Shown here piece after piece: positions 1 through 9,036 of a DNA stretch of 64,000 nucleotides; the stretch's first letter is position 1, and the number at the start of each line of letters is the position of its first letter. The notes beneath the pieces are model-generated. The model made no database searches. It was not told the DNA's origin and saw nothing but the letters and a program-made list of their open reading frames with translations. The DNA lies in the NCBI GenBank assembly GCA_027315105.1, contig DAHUYP010000012.1:1-64000 (forward strand). The letters are read 5' to 3'. The DNA is from Gammaproteobacteria bacterium (GTDB lineage Bacteria > Pseudomonadota > Gammaproteobacteria > Steroidobacterales > Steroidobacteraceae). A program made the position numbers and the translations under genes.

Positions 1-519
1 GCGCGCGCGACGGCCGCGGCGAAGGCCAAGCCAGCGGCGCCGGCCAGGGCCGCACACAGCGTCGGCATCGGCCGCGTGGTGGCCGATTTTTCGCTGCCGG
101 CCACCGGCCGCGGCCCCTGGCGGCTGCGGGACGCGCGCGGCGCCGGGCTCGTGCTCTACTTCTACCCGCGCGATAACACCCCCGGCTGCACGCTCGAGGG
201 ACAGCAGTTCGCCGCGCTGGCGCCCCGATTCGCGCAAGCCGGCGTGGCCATCGTCGGCATCTCCCGCGACAGCCTGGCCTCGCACCAGAGGTTCAGCGAC
301 CGGATGTGCTTTCCGTTTCCGTTGCTGTCGGACGCGGACGGCGCGGTCTGCCGGCAGTTCGACGTGATCCGCGAAAAAAGCCTCTATGGGCGCAAGTTTC
401 TCGGCATCGAGCGCAGCACTTTCCTGCTCGACGCCACGCTGGTGCTGCGGCAGCAATGGCGCCGCGTCAAGGTCCCGGGACATGCCGCGGCGGTGCTCGA
501 AGCGGCGCAAGCGCTGTGA
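1..519 (+). CDS. bcp: Bcp-type thiol peroxidase (peroxiredoxin), 5' end outside window
   Basis: Thioredoxin-fold peroxidase that reduces hydrogen peroxide and organic hydroperoxides in the cytoplasm. The reading frame is open from base 1. An Ala/Lys/Pro-rich stretch of about 20 residues precedes the Bcp domain, so the true start is probably upstream; a GTG at 76 is the first internal alternative. The peroxidatic site is clear in YPRDNTPGCTLEG. The second Cys that E. coli Bcp carries five residues later is absent, so any resolving Cys would be one of the two further on (in RMCFPF and AVCRQF), as in other atypical Bcp proteins. The stop overlaps the GTG start of the PhoH gene by three bases, suggesting translational coupling. 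Confidence 0.88.
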   Translation, partial: ARATAAAKAKPAAPARAAHSVGIGRVVADFSLPATGRGPWRLRDARGAGLVLYFYPRDNTPGCTLEGQQFAALAPRFAQAGVAIVGISRDSLASHQRFSDRMCFPFPLLSDADGAVCRQFDVIREKSLYGRKFLGIERSTFLLDATLVLRQQWRRVKVPGHAAAVLEAAQAL

Positions 520-1922
520 ATACCGCAGCCCGACGACTGTTCGTACTCGACACGAACGTCCTGATGCACGACCCGACGGCGATCTTTCGCTTCGAGGAGC
601 ACGACATCTACCTGCCGATGGTGGTGCTCGAGGAACTGGACGCGAACAAGAAAGGCCTGTCGGAGGCTTCGCGCAATGCGCGCCAGGTGAGCCGTTTCCT
701 CGATGACATGATGCGCGGGGTCACCAAGGAGCAGATCGATGCCGGTCTGGTCATCCCGTCCGGCTACAGCGGCAACCACGGCAAGAAGCCGTCCTCCGGG
801 CGGCTGTTCTTCCAGACCCGTGAGCTGCCGGGCGGCTTGCCGGAAGGACTCCCGGGCGTCGGGGCGGACAACCTGATCCTCGGGCAGACGCTGTCGCTGC
901 AGCGCCAGGAGCCGCGCACCCGCGTCGCCCTGGTCTCCAAGGACATCAACCTGCGCATCAAGGCCGCGATCGTCGGGGTGCACGCCGAGGACTACTACAG
1001 CGACAAGACCATCGAAGACGCCGATGTGCTGTATACCGGCGTCGAGCCCCTGCCGCACGATTTCTGGGAGGGGCACGGCCGGGACATGCGCTCCTGGAAG
1101 GACGGCGAGCGCACCTGGTACCAGGTGAACGGTCCGGCCGTCGCGTCCTGGCGCCCGAACCTGTTCGTCCACGAGGACAGCCCGGAGGGCATCGAGGCGA
1201 TCGTGCGCGCCGTCCAGGGCAGCTCCGCCAGGCTCGAGCTGGCGCGCGATTTCCGCACCGAGCGCCACAGCGTCTGGGGTATCACCGCCCGTAATCGCGA
1301 GCAGAATTTTGCGCTGAACCTGCTGATGGATCCGGAGATCGATTTCGTCACGCTGCTCGGGCCCGCCGGCAGCGGCAAGACGCTGCTGGCGCTGGCCGCT
1401 GGCCTGGCGCAGACCCTGGAGCGCAATCGTTTTCTCGAGATCATCATGACGCGCGTCACGGTGCCGCTCGGCGAGGACATTGGCTTTCTGCCGGGCACCG
1501 AAGAGGAGAAGATGGAGCCCTGGATGGGAGCCTTGATGGATAACCTCGAAGTGCTCACGCGCAGCGACGAAGGCGGCAACTGGGGCCGTGCCGCCACCAA
1601 CGATCTGCTGCGCAATCGCATCAAGATCCGCTCGCTCAATTTCATGCGCGGCCGCACTTTCCTCAACCGCTTCATCATCCTGGACGAGGCGCAGAACCTG
1701 ACGCCCAAGCAGATGAAGGCCCTCGTGACGCGTGCCGGGCCGGGGAGCAAACTGGTGTGCCTGGGCAACATCGCGCAGATCGACACGCCGTACTTGACCG
1801 AGACCACCTGCGGGCTTACCTATGTCGTCAACCGCTTCCACGGCTGGCCGCATTCCGGCCATATCACGCTGGTGCGCGGCGAGCGCTCGCGACTGGCGGA
1901 CTTCGCCTCCGAGGCGCTCTAG
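516..1922 (+). CDS. PIN-PhoH fusion ATPase (PhoH2/YlaK type)
   Basis: Predicted RNA-targeting toxin-like RNase/helicase protein of 468 residues. The N-terminal PIN nuclease domain (about residues 5-130) begins with FVLDTNVLMHDP, supplying the first acidic metal ligand. The C-terminal PhoH P-loop ATPase has Walker A LLGPAGSGKT near residue 282 and Walker B FIILDEAQN near 386. A GTG start at 516 is chosen because it overlaps the bcp stop (GTGA) and places the PIN motif about ten residues in; upstream codons in this frame lie inside bcp. PhoH2 proteins of this architecture are reported to be sequence-specific RNA unwinding and cleaving enzymes; the cellular role here is not evident from the neighbours. 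Confidence 0.88.
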   Translation: MNTAARRLFVLDTNVLMHDPTAIFRFEEHDIYLPMVVLEELDANKKGLSEASRNARQVSRFLDDMMRGVTKEQIDAGLVIPSGYSGNHGKKPSSGRLFFQTRELPGGLPEGLPGVGADNLILGQTLSLQRQEPRTRVALVSKDINLRIKAAIVGVHAEDYYSDKTIEDADVLYTGVEPLPHDFWEGHGRDMRSWKDGERTWYQVNGPAVASWRPNLFVHEDSPEGIEAIVRAVQGSSARLELARDFRTERHSVWGITARNREQNFALNLLMDPEIDFVTLLGPAGSGKTLLALAAGLAQTLERNRFLEIIMTRVTVPLGEDIGFLPGTEEEKMEPWMGALMDNLEVLTRSDEGGNWGRAATNDLLRNRIKIRSLNFMRGRTFLNRFIILDEAQNLTPKQMKALVTRAGPGSKLVCLGNIAQIDTPYLTETTCGLTYVVNRFHGWPHSGHITLVRGERSRLADFASEAL

Positions 1923-2040
1923 GGGAGCGGCAGCCTGCGGACCGTCCGCGGAACAGCTGCGGCTTGATTTCGACATAATGCGTACCGATATTGCTGCCTG
2001 CGGAACCTTGCCGCGACCCACGGTGTCCAAACTGGAAGCC

Positions 2041-3555
2041 ATGTCTCCAGGTGTAATGCAGCGCATCTTCGCCGCCCTTTTCGGCAGTCTGCTGACACTC
2101 AGCGCCTCGTGGGCTGCAGCCGCCGACCCCGGTCTTGCTGCACCCAGCGCCACCGCCATCGGCACCAGCCTGCCGGACCTCGGTGGGCCCGCCTATGCGA
2201 TGCTCAGCCGCAACGACGAGACGCAGATCGGCCACATGGTCATGCACCAGCTGCGCGACCAGAACATGATCCTCGAGGACCCGGAGGTCACGGACTACAT
2301 CCAGCAGCTCGGATCGCGCCTGGCGGCGCAGTCCCACGACGACGAGCAGAACTTCACCTATTACGTGCTGCGCGAACCGGTGGTCAACGCCTTCGCGACC
2401 TATGGCGGCATCATCTGCATCAACAGCGGCTTGATCCTGCTCACGGACAACGAATCGCAGCTGGCCAGCGTCGTGGCACACGAGACCGGCCACGTCGTGC
2501 AGCGCCACATGGCGCGCGGGCTGCAGGCCCAGAGTCGCATGTCGCTCGCCTCGACCGCGGCCATGCTGGCCGCGATGCTCATCGCCGGCGCCAGCGGTGC
2601 CGGCCCCGAGGCCATGGAAGGGGCCATGGCCATGGGTCAGGCCACCGCCCTGCAGCAGAGCATCAACCAGATACGCGGCCAGGAAATCGAGGCCGATGCG
2701 GTCGGCATCGAGTTGCTGGCCGGCGCCGGCTACGATCCGAACCAGATGGCATCGTTCTTCGAGTCCATGTGGCGGGTCGAAGGCCTGGCGATGGAGGGAA
2801 TTCCGGCGTTGCTGGTCGACCACCCGGTCACCAGCGACCGCGTCGCCGCCGCGCGCTCGCGCGCGGCACAGTTTCCGCCGGTCAGGACGCCGCAGGAATC
2901 GCACAGCTTCACCTTCATCAAGGAGCGCATTCGCGTGCTGACGGCACCGACGGATGCGCGCCTGGACCAGTATTACGTCTCGCTGTCCGAGCACCGGCTG
3001 CTGACGCCGGCCGAACGCTATGGCCAGGCATTGGTTCAGATGCAGCACGGCGAGGCGGCGCTCGCGGTCAAGACGCTCGGCGAACTGCAGCGCACCTACC
3101 CGGAAATGACGATCCTGTATGCCGCGCTCGGCCAGGCGCTCGCCGCCGACGGGCAGATGGACGCGTCGCTCGCGTTCTTCCAGCATTCAGAGCGGTTGTT
3201 CCCTCGCAACATCCCGATCACGGTGCGCTACGGCGAGACGCTGATGCAGGCCGGCCAGCCGAAACAGGCGCATGAGCTGCTGCTGGACCTGTTCAATCAG
3301 GTCGAGCCGTCACCGGCGCAGATCCGGCTCACGGCGCTGGCGGCGAGCGCCGCCGGCGACGCCGGCGACGCCTACTATTACATGTCTCTCTACGACCTCG
3401 CCGATGGCCAGCTGGCGCTGGCAAATCAACAGCTCGAACTGGCGCTGGCGTCACCGGATCTCACCGGCGTGCAGCGCGCGCGATTCCGCGCACAGCTCGA
3501 CCAGGTGCGCGGCTGGCTGCGCGAGCAGCAGCAATCGAAGCACTCCGGCAGCTGA
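2041..3555 (+). CDS. bepA: BepA-type M48 periplasmic metalloprotease with TPR repeats
   Basis: Periplasmic zinc protease and chaperone that assists or clears beta-barrel outer-membrane proteins such as LptD (family knowledge). The 504-residue length is close to E. coli BepA. A Sec signal peptide runs MQRIFAALFGSLLTLSASWA, cleaved after the AAA region. The catalytic HExxH is in VVAHETGHVVQ near residue 146 and the third zinc ligand is in EIEADAVG near residue 216. The C-terminal 180 residues form TPR-like helices, including a Tyr-rich stretch (DAYYYMSLYDLADG). Start: ATG 2041 has GGAAG five bases upstream; ATG 2056 would give a tighter signal peptide and is the alternative. A single gene with its own leader of about 118 bases after phoH. 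Confidence 0.9.
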   Translation: MSPGVMQRIFAALFGSLLTLSASWAAAADPGLAAPSATAIGTSLPDLGGPAYAMLSRNDETQIGHMVMHQLRDQNMILEDPEVTDYIQQLGSRLAAQSHDDEQNFTYYVLREPVVNAFATYGGIICINSGLILLTDNESQLASVVAHETGHVVQRHMARGLQAQSRMSLASTAAMLAAMLIAGASGAGPEAMEGAMAMGQATALQQSINQIRGQEIEADAVGIELLAGAGYDPNQMASFFESMWRVEGLAMEGIPALLVDHPVTSDRVAAARSRAAQFPPVRTPQESHSFTFIKERIRVLTAPTDARLDQYYVSLSEHRLLTPAERYGQALVQMQHGEAALAVKTLGELQRTYPEMTILYAALGQALAADGQMDASLAFFQHSERLFPRNIPITVRYGETLMQAGQPKQAHELLLDLFNQVEPSPAQIRLTALAASAAGDAGDAYYYMSLYDLADGQLALANQQLELALASPDLTGVQRARFRAQLDQVRGWLREQQQSKHSGS

Positions 3556-3672
3556 TCGCCTTCGAGCCCCACGAAAGACGCCGTGCCCGCCACACTGCGG
3601 ACCGCCGATCGTGCGCCTGTGAAGCCACGGCCGCTCCGGCGCCGGCGCCTCGAACTGCTACACTGGCCGAAT

Positions 3673-4482
3673 ATGTTGCAGATAAACATCGCGCCATTGC
3701 GACGATATTGCCCACCCCAATCCCACCGGCCGACGGCGCCGCTGCTCGCGCTACTGGCGCTCGGCCTGAGCCTCGCCGGCTGCGCCGCGCTGCCGAGCGG
3801 CAAACCCGATCCGCGCGACCGCTTCGAGCGCCTGAACCGCTCGATCTACGCCTTCAACATGGTCCTCGACCGCAATATCCTGCGCCCGGTGGCCCGCGGC
3901 TACGTGAAGGTCACCCCCAGATTCGTGCGCACCCGCGTCACCGATTTCATGAGCAACCTGGTGTATCCGACCACGCTCATCAACGATTTCCTGCAGGGCA
4001 AGGCCGATGACGGCGCCAACGATCTGGCGCGACTCGTGGTCAATACGACGATCGGCATCGGCGGCCTGTTCGACCCCGCCAGCCGCATGGGGATCGACCG
4101 CCACGACGAGGATTTCGGGCAGACACTCGGCCGCTGGGGTGTGCACAGCGGCCCGTACCTGATGCTGCCGTTCCTGGGGCCCTCCACCGTGCGCGACAGC
4201 ATTGGCATGGGGACCGACTATCTGGCGCTGTACGAGATCATCAGCGTCAACGTGCTGCAGGAGAACACCTACCTGGAGTACGGCCTGTTCGCCGTCAAGA
4301 CGGTCAATACGCGCGCCGGCCTGCTCGACACCGACCAGATCCTCGAGCGCACCTACGACCCGTATGCCTTCCTGCGCAACGCCTACCTGCAGCGGCGCGA
4401 ATACCTGATCCACGATGGCGACGTGCCGGCCGAGCCGGATTTTCCGGATTCCGGCAGCGGCGGCGGCTCACCGCCGCAATAG
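3673..4482 (+). CDS. mlaA: MlaA (VacJ) outer-membrane phospholipid-removal lipoprotein
   Basis: Outer-membrane lipoprotein that pulls mislocalised phospholipids from the outer leaflet and passes them to MlaC. 269 residues. Lipobox LSLAGC puts the lipidated Cys at residue 37 after a hydrophobic signal segment. The family signature follows (DRFERLNRSIYAFN, then DFLQGK, and RLVVNTTIGIGGLFDPA). The C-terminus is Gly/Ser-rich. ATG 3673 is preferred over an in-frame ATG at 3583 because it starts a proper lipoprotein signal; a TGCTACACT element (3656-3664) lies just upstream and would make the transcript almost leaderless (weak inference). Convergent with the mlaFEDCB operon, with only 28 bases between the stops of mlaA and mlaB. 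Confidence 0.93.
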   Translation: MLQINIAPLRRYCPPQSHRPTAPLLALLALGLSLAGCAALPSGKPDPRDRFERLNRSIYAFNMVLDRNILRPVARGYVKVTPRFVRTRVTDFMSNLVYPTTLINDFLQGKADDGANDLARLVVNTTIGIGGLFDPASRMGIDRHDEDFGQTLGRWGVHSGPYLMLPFLGPSTVRDSIGMGTDYLALYEIISVNVLQENTYLEYGLFAVKTVNTRAGLLDTDQILERTYDPYAFLRNAYLQRREYLIHDGDVPAEPDFPDSGSGGGSPPQ

Positions 4483-4510
4483 TCGCGCCGGCGCGGCGGG
4501 TGCGCGCGGC

Positions 4511-4858
4511 TCATCCCGCGATCAACTGTTCCACGTCGCTGAGCCGCGCCAGCGACCGCAGCGCCTGCGGCGGCCGGGCATAGTGCAGCTGACGGGCGCG
4601 CGCACGCGCACTGGCGAGCCAATCCACCAGCAGCGCCAGTCCGGCGCTATCGACCTGGCTCACGCCCTGCAGATCGATGCTCAGCGCAGCCGGTGCCGAG
4701 GCGATCAATGCCAGGCCCGGGGCGCGCAGCGCATTCACCGTAGCAAAAGTCAGCGGCGCCGTGAGCGCGTACGCACCGGCCGACAGCGCGACGAACGCGC
4801 CCCGAGCGGCCGCCTCGGTCAACCCGGCTCCGCGCCGCGGCTCGAGTCGTCCTGCCAC
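4511..4858 (-). CDS. mlaB: MlaB-like STAS-domain subunit of the Mla ABC transporter
   Basis: Small cytoplasmic STAS protein (115 residues) that in E. coli binds MlaF and is needed for assembly and activity of MlaFEDB. STAS features: LSIDLQGVSQVDSAGLALLVDWL in the second half, with the conserved DSAGL turn at the phosphoacceptor-like position. Starts with GTG three bases after the mlaC stop; last gene of the operon. Sequence outside the STAS core is poorly conserved, so identity rests partly on position in mlaFEDCB. Confidence 0.82.
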   Translation of the reverse strand: MAGRLEPRRGAGLTEAAARGAFVALSAGAYALTAPLTFATVNALRAPGLALIASAPAALSIDLQGVSQVDSAGLALLVDWLASARARARQLHYARPPQALRSLARLSDVEQLIAG

Positions 4859-4861
4859 GCG

Positions 4862-5656
4862 CTAGCCCCCGGAGCCCTTGGCGCCCCTGATCGCCGTGGG
4901 CTTTTCACCCGCTTCGAGCCGCGAGATCACCTCGTCCAGGCCCTTCTGATCGATCTCGGCACCGAAGTCGTCGCGGAAACTCTTGACGTAGCTGATGCCC
5001 TCGATGACCACGTCCCACGCCTTCCAGCCCTGGTCGGTGCGATGCAGGCTGTAGTTGACGGCGACCAGCGAGCCGTCGCTCTTGCGCACCTGCGTGCGCA
5101 CGGTGGCGTTCTGCGCGTTCGCATCGCCGGTATAGGGAAATACCTTGAGCCGATCGCCGGTGAAGTCCACCAGCGCATCGCCGTAGTTGTCGAGCAGCGA
5201 ATGATAGAAGGCGTTGATGAAGCGCTTGCGCTGCTCCTCGGTGGCCTTGCCCCAATGCTGCCCCAGCACCAGTCGCGCGGAATATTCGGTATCGAAATGC
5301 GGCAGCAGCACTTCATCGACCAGCCGATGCACCTTGCTCGGGTCCTTTCGGTACTCGGCGCGATGCGCATCGAGGTCCTTGAGCATCGCGCTTGCCGCGG
5401 TGCGGATCAATTGCTCCGGCCCGCTCGCATCGACCATCGATCCCAGGCTCCCCGGGTCCCCTGCCGGCGTCGCCGTAGGCGTCGATGCCCCAGCCGGCGG
5501 CGCTGCCGGGGACGCGGCGCCGGCCGCGAACAGCGGCCGCGCGGCGAACCCCACCAGCAGCGCCATGCTCAGCGCCACGGCGGCGCGCCGGTGCTTGCCG
5601 CGCAGCGCGCGTCGCACGCCGCCCGCGCTGCCGATGGCATCACTTCTTCGAATCAT
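4862..5656 (-). CDS. mlaC: MlaC periplasmic phospholipid shuttle
   Basis: Soluble periplasmic carrier that ferries phospholipid between MlaA at the outer membrane and MlaD at the inner membrane. 264 residues from ATG 5656, which lies inside the mlaD end (17-base overlap). The N-terminus is basic, followed by a hydrophobic signal (AVALSMALLVGFAARPLFA) and then an unusual Ala/Pro/Thr-rich linker before the MlaC fold. The core has the typical ELIRTAASAML start, the LLPHFD motif, and RFINAFYHSLLDNYGDAL. An in-frame start further upstream (5713) would add a basic tail inside mlaD and is less likely. Confidence 0.9.
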   Translation of the reverse strand: MIRRSDAIGSAGGVRRALRGKHRRAAVALSMALLVGFAARPLFAAGAASPAAPPAGASTPTATPAGDPGSLGSMVDASGPEQLIRTAASAMLKDLDAHRAEYRKDPSKVHRLVDEVLLPHFDTEYSARLVLGQHWGKATEEQRKRFINAFYHSLLDNYGDALVDFTGDRLKVFPYTGDANAQNATVRTQVRKSDGSLVAVNYSLHRTDQGWKAWDVVIEGISYVKSFRDDFGAEIDQKGLDEVISRLEAGEKPTAIRGAKGSGG

Positions 5657-6209
5657 GGGCCGAATCCTTCTTGTCGCTGTTGCCACTCTTGCCGCTGCCG
5701 CCGCTCGACGCATCGTCCTGGTTCGCGTTGCCGGAATCCTGCTTGCCGGCGAAACTCGCGAACAGCTTGTTGATCAGATTCTCCAGCACCAGCGCCGACT
5801 GCGTGAGCGGAACCTCGCTGCCGGAACGCAGATACGTCTCCGAGCCGCCGGCCGTGAGGGCGACGTAGTTCGCGCCCAGCAGCCCGGCGGTCTGAATGGC
5901 CGCATCGCTGTCGTCCGGGATGTCATCGTAGCGGCGATCGATCCTCAGCGTCACCACCGCCTTGGTGACCGAGGAGTCCAACGCGATCGCACTCACCTCG
6001 CCGACCCGTACGCCCGCCATGGTCACCGGCGCGCCGACCTTGAGCCCGCCGATGTTGTCGAACTTCGCGATCACGGGGTAGCTCTGTGACGCGCGCGTGA
6101 GTTGCAGGCCGCTGCCAGGCAGTTGCGTGGTCAGAAACCCCAAGGCCGCAAATCCCAGCAGCACGAACAGGCCGGTGCCGATTTCAATGGAGCGATTCGC
6201 CTGGGCCAT
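5640..6209 (-). CDS. mlaD: MlaD MCE-domain substrate-binding subunit
   Basis: Inner-membrane-anchored MCE protein whose hexamer sits on MlaE and forms the phospholipid channel. 189 residues: one N-terminal transmembrane helix (FVLLGFAALGFLTTQL), then one MCE domain (about residues 38-115) with FDNIGGLKVGAPVTMAGVRVG, and LLGANYVALTAGG at its end. The C-terminal tail (last 35 residues) is Ser/Asp/Lys/Gly-rich and low complexity. Lies 22 bases after mlaE and overlaps mlaC. Confidence 0.93.
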   Translation of the reverse strand: MAQANRSIEIGTGLFVLLGFAALGFLTTQLPGSGLQLTRASQSYPVIAKFDNIGGLKVGAPVTMAGVRVGEVSAIALDSSVTKAVVTLRIDRRYDDIPDDSDAAIQTAGLLGANYVALTAGGSETYLRSGSEVPLTQSALVLENLINKLFASFAGKQDSGNANQDDASSGGSGKSGNSDKKDSAHDSKK

Positions 6210-6231
6210 GATGCATTCCTCTACGCCACAC

Positions 6232-6996
6232 TTACAAAAACGCCGCGGTCAGTACGTAATCGAGCAGCAGTGTCAGCACGGCCGAGGTGACCACGGTACG
6301 CGTGGTGGCCAGACCCACCCCCTCGGCAGTCGGCTCGGCATGATAGCCCTCGTAGACCGCCAGCAGGCTGCAGGCCGCGCCGAAGACGAGGCTCTTGATC
6401 AGCCCCTCGTTGACATCGTGCAGGTCCACCGCGTTCTGCATCTGCGACCAGAAGGTGCCTGGCTGGATGCGCATCATGGTCACGCCGACCAGCGATGAAC
6501 CGTAGATGCCGATGGAATTGAACACCGCGGTCAGCAGCGGCACCGCAATGACGCCGCCGAGGAATCGGGGCGCCACCACGCGGCGCACCGGATCCACCGC
6601 CATCATCTCCATCGCCGCGAGCTGATCGGTCGCCCCCATCAGACCGATCTCCGAGCACAGCGACGTGCCGGCGCGCCCGGCAAACAGCAGCGCCGTGAGC
6701 ACCGGCCCCAGCTCCTTGATGAGTCCGAGCGCGGCGGCGACGCCGAGCGCGGATTCCGAGCCGAAGCGCTGCAGCAGATTGAAGCCTTGCAGTCCCAGCA
6801 CCATGCCGACGAACAGACCGCACAGCATGATGATGACCAGCGAGCGAGCGCCGGCGTTATAGACCTGCAGCACCACCAGCCGCGGCCGGGACAAGGCCGG
6901 CACGCACTGCCCGAGCACGCGCAGCCCGAACAGCGTCACGGCGCCGGCCTTGCGCAGCGCATCCAGTGCGATCGAGCGGCGTGCCGCCGCGCTCAT
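6232..6996 (-). CDS. mlaE: MlaE permease of the phospholipid ABC transporter
   Basis: Integral membrane permease of the Mla retrograde phospholipid system, 254 residues, about the usual length. The family hallmarks are visible: an amphipathic N-terminus, GMVLGLQGFNLLQRFG, the conserved KELGPVLTALLFAGRAGTS segment, then EMMAVDPVRRVVAPRFLG. Five or so hydrophobic helices follow. The ATG start follows the mlaF stop by ten bases, so the two are probably cotranscribed and coupled. Confidence 0.94.
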   Translation of the reverse strand: MSAAARRSIALDALRKAGAVTLFGLRVLGQCVPALSRPRLVVLQVYNAGARSLVIIMLCGLFVGMVLGLQGFNLLQRFGSESALGVAAALGLIKELGPVLTALLFAGRAGTSLCSEIGLMGATDQLAAMEMMAVDPVRRVVAPRFLGGVIAVPLLTAVFNSIGIYGSSLVGVTMMRIQPGTFWSQMQNAVDLHDVNEGLIKSLVFGAACSLLAVYEGYHAEPTAEGVGLATTRTVVTSAVLTLLLDYVLTAAFL

Positions 6997-7006
6997 GCCG
7001 CGGGCC

Positions 7007-7873
7007 TCACCGGCGCGGCCGTTCGAGCAACTGCTCGTAGTAGTCCGGCGCCGGATAATGGAACGGCACCGGGCCGTCGGGCGAGCCGCTCATGAACTGC
7101 TGCACGACCTCCTGGTGCGCCTCCTTGAGCTCGGCCGGGCTGCCCTGCGCCGCCACCAGCCCTTCCGAGAGCAGATAACTGTAATCGGCGATGGCGCCGA
7201 TCTCATGCACGTCGTGCGAGACCACGATGCTGGTGATGCCGAGCGTGCGATTGAGCGATTGGATCAGGCGCACGATCACGCCCATCGAGATCGGATCGAG
7301 GCCGACGAACGGCTCGTCGTAGATCAATAATTCCGGATCCAGGACGATCGCGCGCGCCAGCGCGACACGCCGCGCCATGCCGCCCGACAGCTCGGCCGGC
7401 ATGAGATCGGCCGCCCCGCGCAATCCGACGGCCTGCAGTTTCATCAGCACCAGCTCGCGCAGCACCGGCTCGGGCAGGCGCACATGCTCGCGCACCGGGA
7501 AGGCGACGTTCTCGAACACCGACATGTCGGTCAGCAACGCGCCGTTCTGGAACAACATGCCCACGCGCTGGCGCAGCCGGTAGAGCGCATCGCGATCGAG
7601 CCGCTCGACCTCCTCGCCGAACACGATGACGCGGCCCCGCTGCGCCCGGATCTGGCCCATGATGAGCCGCAGCAGCGTGGTCTTGCCGGTGCCGCTCGGG
7701 CCCATCATGGCCGTGATCGCACCGCGACGCGCACGCACGCTCACGCCCCTGAAGATGGCGCGCGAACCGATCGCGAAATGCACGTCCTGCACGTCGACGA
7801 TGGCGTCGGCGACGGCCGGCGCAGAACCGGTGTCGGCGCGCGGCGGCACGGTGCCCGGCGCTTGCGGCGTCAC
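7007..7873 (-). CDS. mlaF: MlaF ATP-binding subunit
   Basis: Cytoplasmic ATPase that powers MlaE. Walker A MGPSGTGKTTLLR, ABC signature LSGGMARRVALARA, and Walker B LLIYDEPFVGLDP are all present, followed by the SHDVHE switch. I start it at GTG 7873 (288 residues); this leaves a short Pro/Ala-rich extension before VDVQDVHFAIG, and no strong ribosome-binding site is visible, so the exact start is uncertain. First gene of mlaFEDCB; 58 bases downstream of the aldolase stop, so a promoter in that gap or read-through from the aldolase gene are both possible. Confidence 0.92.
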   Translation of the reverse strand: MTPQAPGTVPPRADTGSAPAVADAIVDVQDVHFAIGSRAIFRGVSVRARRGAITAMMGPSGTGKTTLLRLIMGQIRAQRGRVIVFGEEVERLDRDALYRLRQRVGMLFQNGALLTDMSVFENVAFPVREHVRLPEPVLRELVLMKLQAVGLRGAADLMPAELSGGMARRVALARAIVLDPELLIYDEPFVGLDPISMGVIVRLIQSLNRTLGITSIVVSHDVHEIGAIADYSYLLSEGLVAAQGSPAELKEAHQEVVQQFMSGSPDGPVPFHYPAPDYYEQLLERPRR

Positions 7874-7931
7874 GTGACGGTCAGCAAGGCGCGGGCGTGC
7901 GCGCACCCGCGCTGGGCGCAGCGAGGCGTGC

Positions 7932-8954
7932 TCACGCCGCCTGCTGCTCCATGCCGGCCTGAAACGCGCCGCTGCGCGCCAGACCGTTGAGCCGGGCCCA
8001 TTTGTGGAACTCCCTTTGCCCGGCGGCGAAGGTGCCGGCCTTGCCGCCCCAGGCCGATAGGGCCGCATCCTGCAGCGCGCGGCCGTAGCTGAACGAGAGC
8101 TGCCACGGCAGCGCCGGACGACGGTTCATGAGCGACAGGTGCAGCGTCGCCTGCGCCGGGGACTGCCCGCCCGAAAGAAACATGATGCCGGGGACCGCCG
8201 CCGGAACATGGCGCGCCAGGCAGCGCATTGTGGCCGCCGCGACCTGCTCCGGTGTCGCCTGAGTCGGGCACTTCTTGCCCGAGATCACCATGTTTGGCTT
8301 CAGGATCATGCCCTCGAGATGAATGCGGTGGCGCTCGAGCTGCGAAAATACCTCGGCCAGCACCTCGCCGGTGACCTCCTCGCAGCGCTCGAGCATGTGC
8401 GCGCCGTCCATCAGCACCTCGGGCTCGACGATCGGCACGATATTCTGTTCCTGGCAGAGCGCGGCATAGCGCGCCAGGGCGTGCGCGTTGGCGGCGATCG
8501 CAAACCGCGTCGGTATTCCCTGGCCGATGTCGATCACGGCACGCCATTTTGCAAACCGCGCCCCGCGCTGGTAATACTCGACCAGCCGCTCGCGCAGGCC
8601 GTCCAGCCCCTCGGTGATGGTCTCGAGCGCAAAACCGGCCAGCGGCTTGGCACCGGTGTCCACCTTGATGCCCGGGATGATGCCGAGCTTGCTCAGGTAT
8701 TCCGGGAACGGCACGCCCTCGCGCGTCTTCTGGCGCACCGTTTCGTCGTACAGGATGACCCCGCTGATCCACTGGGCGATCTCCGGGGTCGTGAACAGCA
8801 GCTCGCGGTAGGCGCGCCGGTGCTCTTCGGTGGACTCGATGCCGATCTTGTCGAAGCGCTTCTTGATGGTGCCGGTGCTCTCGTCCGCCGCCAGCAACCC
8901 CTTGTCCTTGGCCACCATGGCGGCCGCAACGCGCTCGAGATCGCTCCGATTCAT
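7932..8954 (-). CDS. Class I fructose-bisphosphate aldolase
   Basis: Schiff-base aldolase that interconverts fructose 1,6-bisphosphate and the triose phosphates. 340 residues, close to eukaryote-type class I enzymes. It shows [15 protein letters not shown], the catalytic ILKPNMV with the Schiff-base Lys near residue 219, and [13 protein letters not shown] with the phosphate-binding Ser/Gly loop. The ATG at 8954 is preceded by GTGAGGA at good spacing; a longer in-frame start at 9005 adds a Cys/Trp-containing tail that no homologue would have. Divergent from the suf regulator, with about 130 bases between. Most gammaproteobacteria rely on the zinc class II enzyme; no class II gene lies in this window. 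Confidence 0.95.
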   Translation of the reverse strand: MNRSDLERVAAAMVAKDKGLLAADESTGTIKKRFDKIGIESTEEHRRAYRELLFTTPEIAQWISGVILYDETVRQKTREGVPFPEYLSKLGIIPGIKVDTGAKPLAGFALETITEGLDGLRERLVEYYQRGARFAKWRAVIDIGQGIPTRFAIAANAHALARYAALCQEQNIVPIVEPEVLMDGAHMLERCEEVTGEVLAEVFSQLERHRIHLEGMILKPNMVISGKKCPTQATPEQVAAATMRCLARHVPAAVPGIMFLSGGQSPAQATLHLSLMNRRPALPWQLSFSYGRALQDAALSAWGGKAGTFAAGQREFHKWARLNGLARSGAFQAGMEQQAA

Positions 8955-9036
8955 GGCATCGTCCTCACTTGTGCAGCTGGGCTGCCAAGAATACCAAAGC
9001 CGCATGGTGCACCGCCGTCAGCGCCGATGCCGACTC

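Noticed and set aside
384-2165. Long minus-strand open frame opposite bcp and phoH
   Set aside because: Mirror frame of real genes in GC-rich DNA; composition is Arg/Ala/Gln/His-rich and no domain is recognisable.
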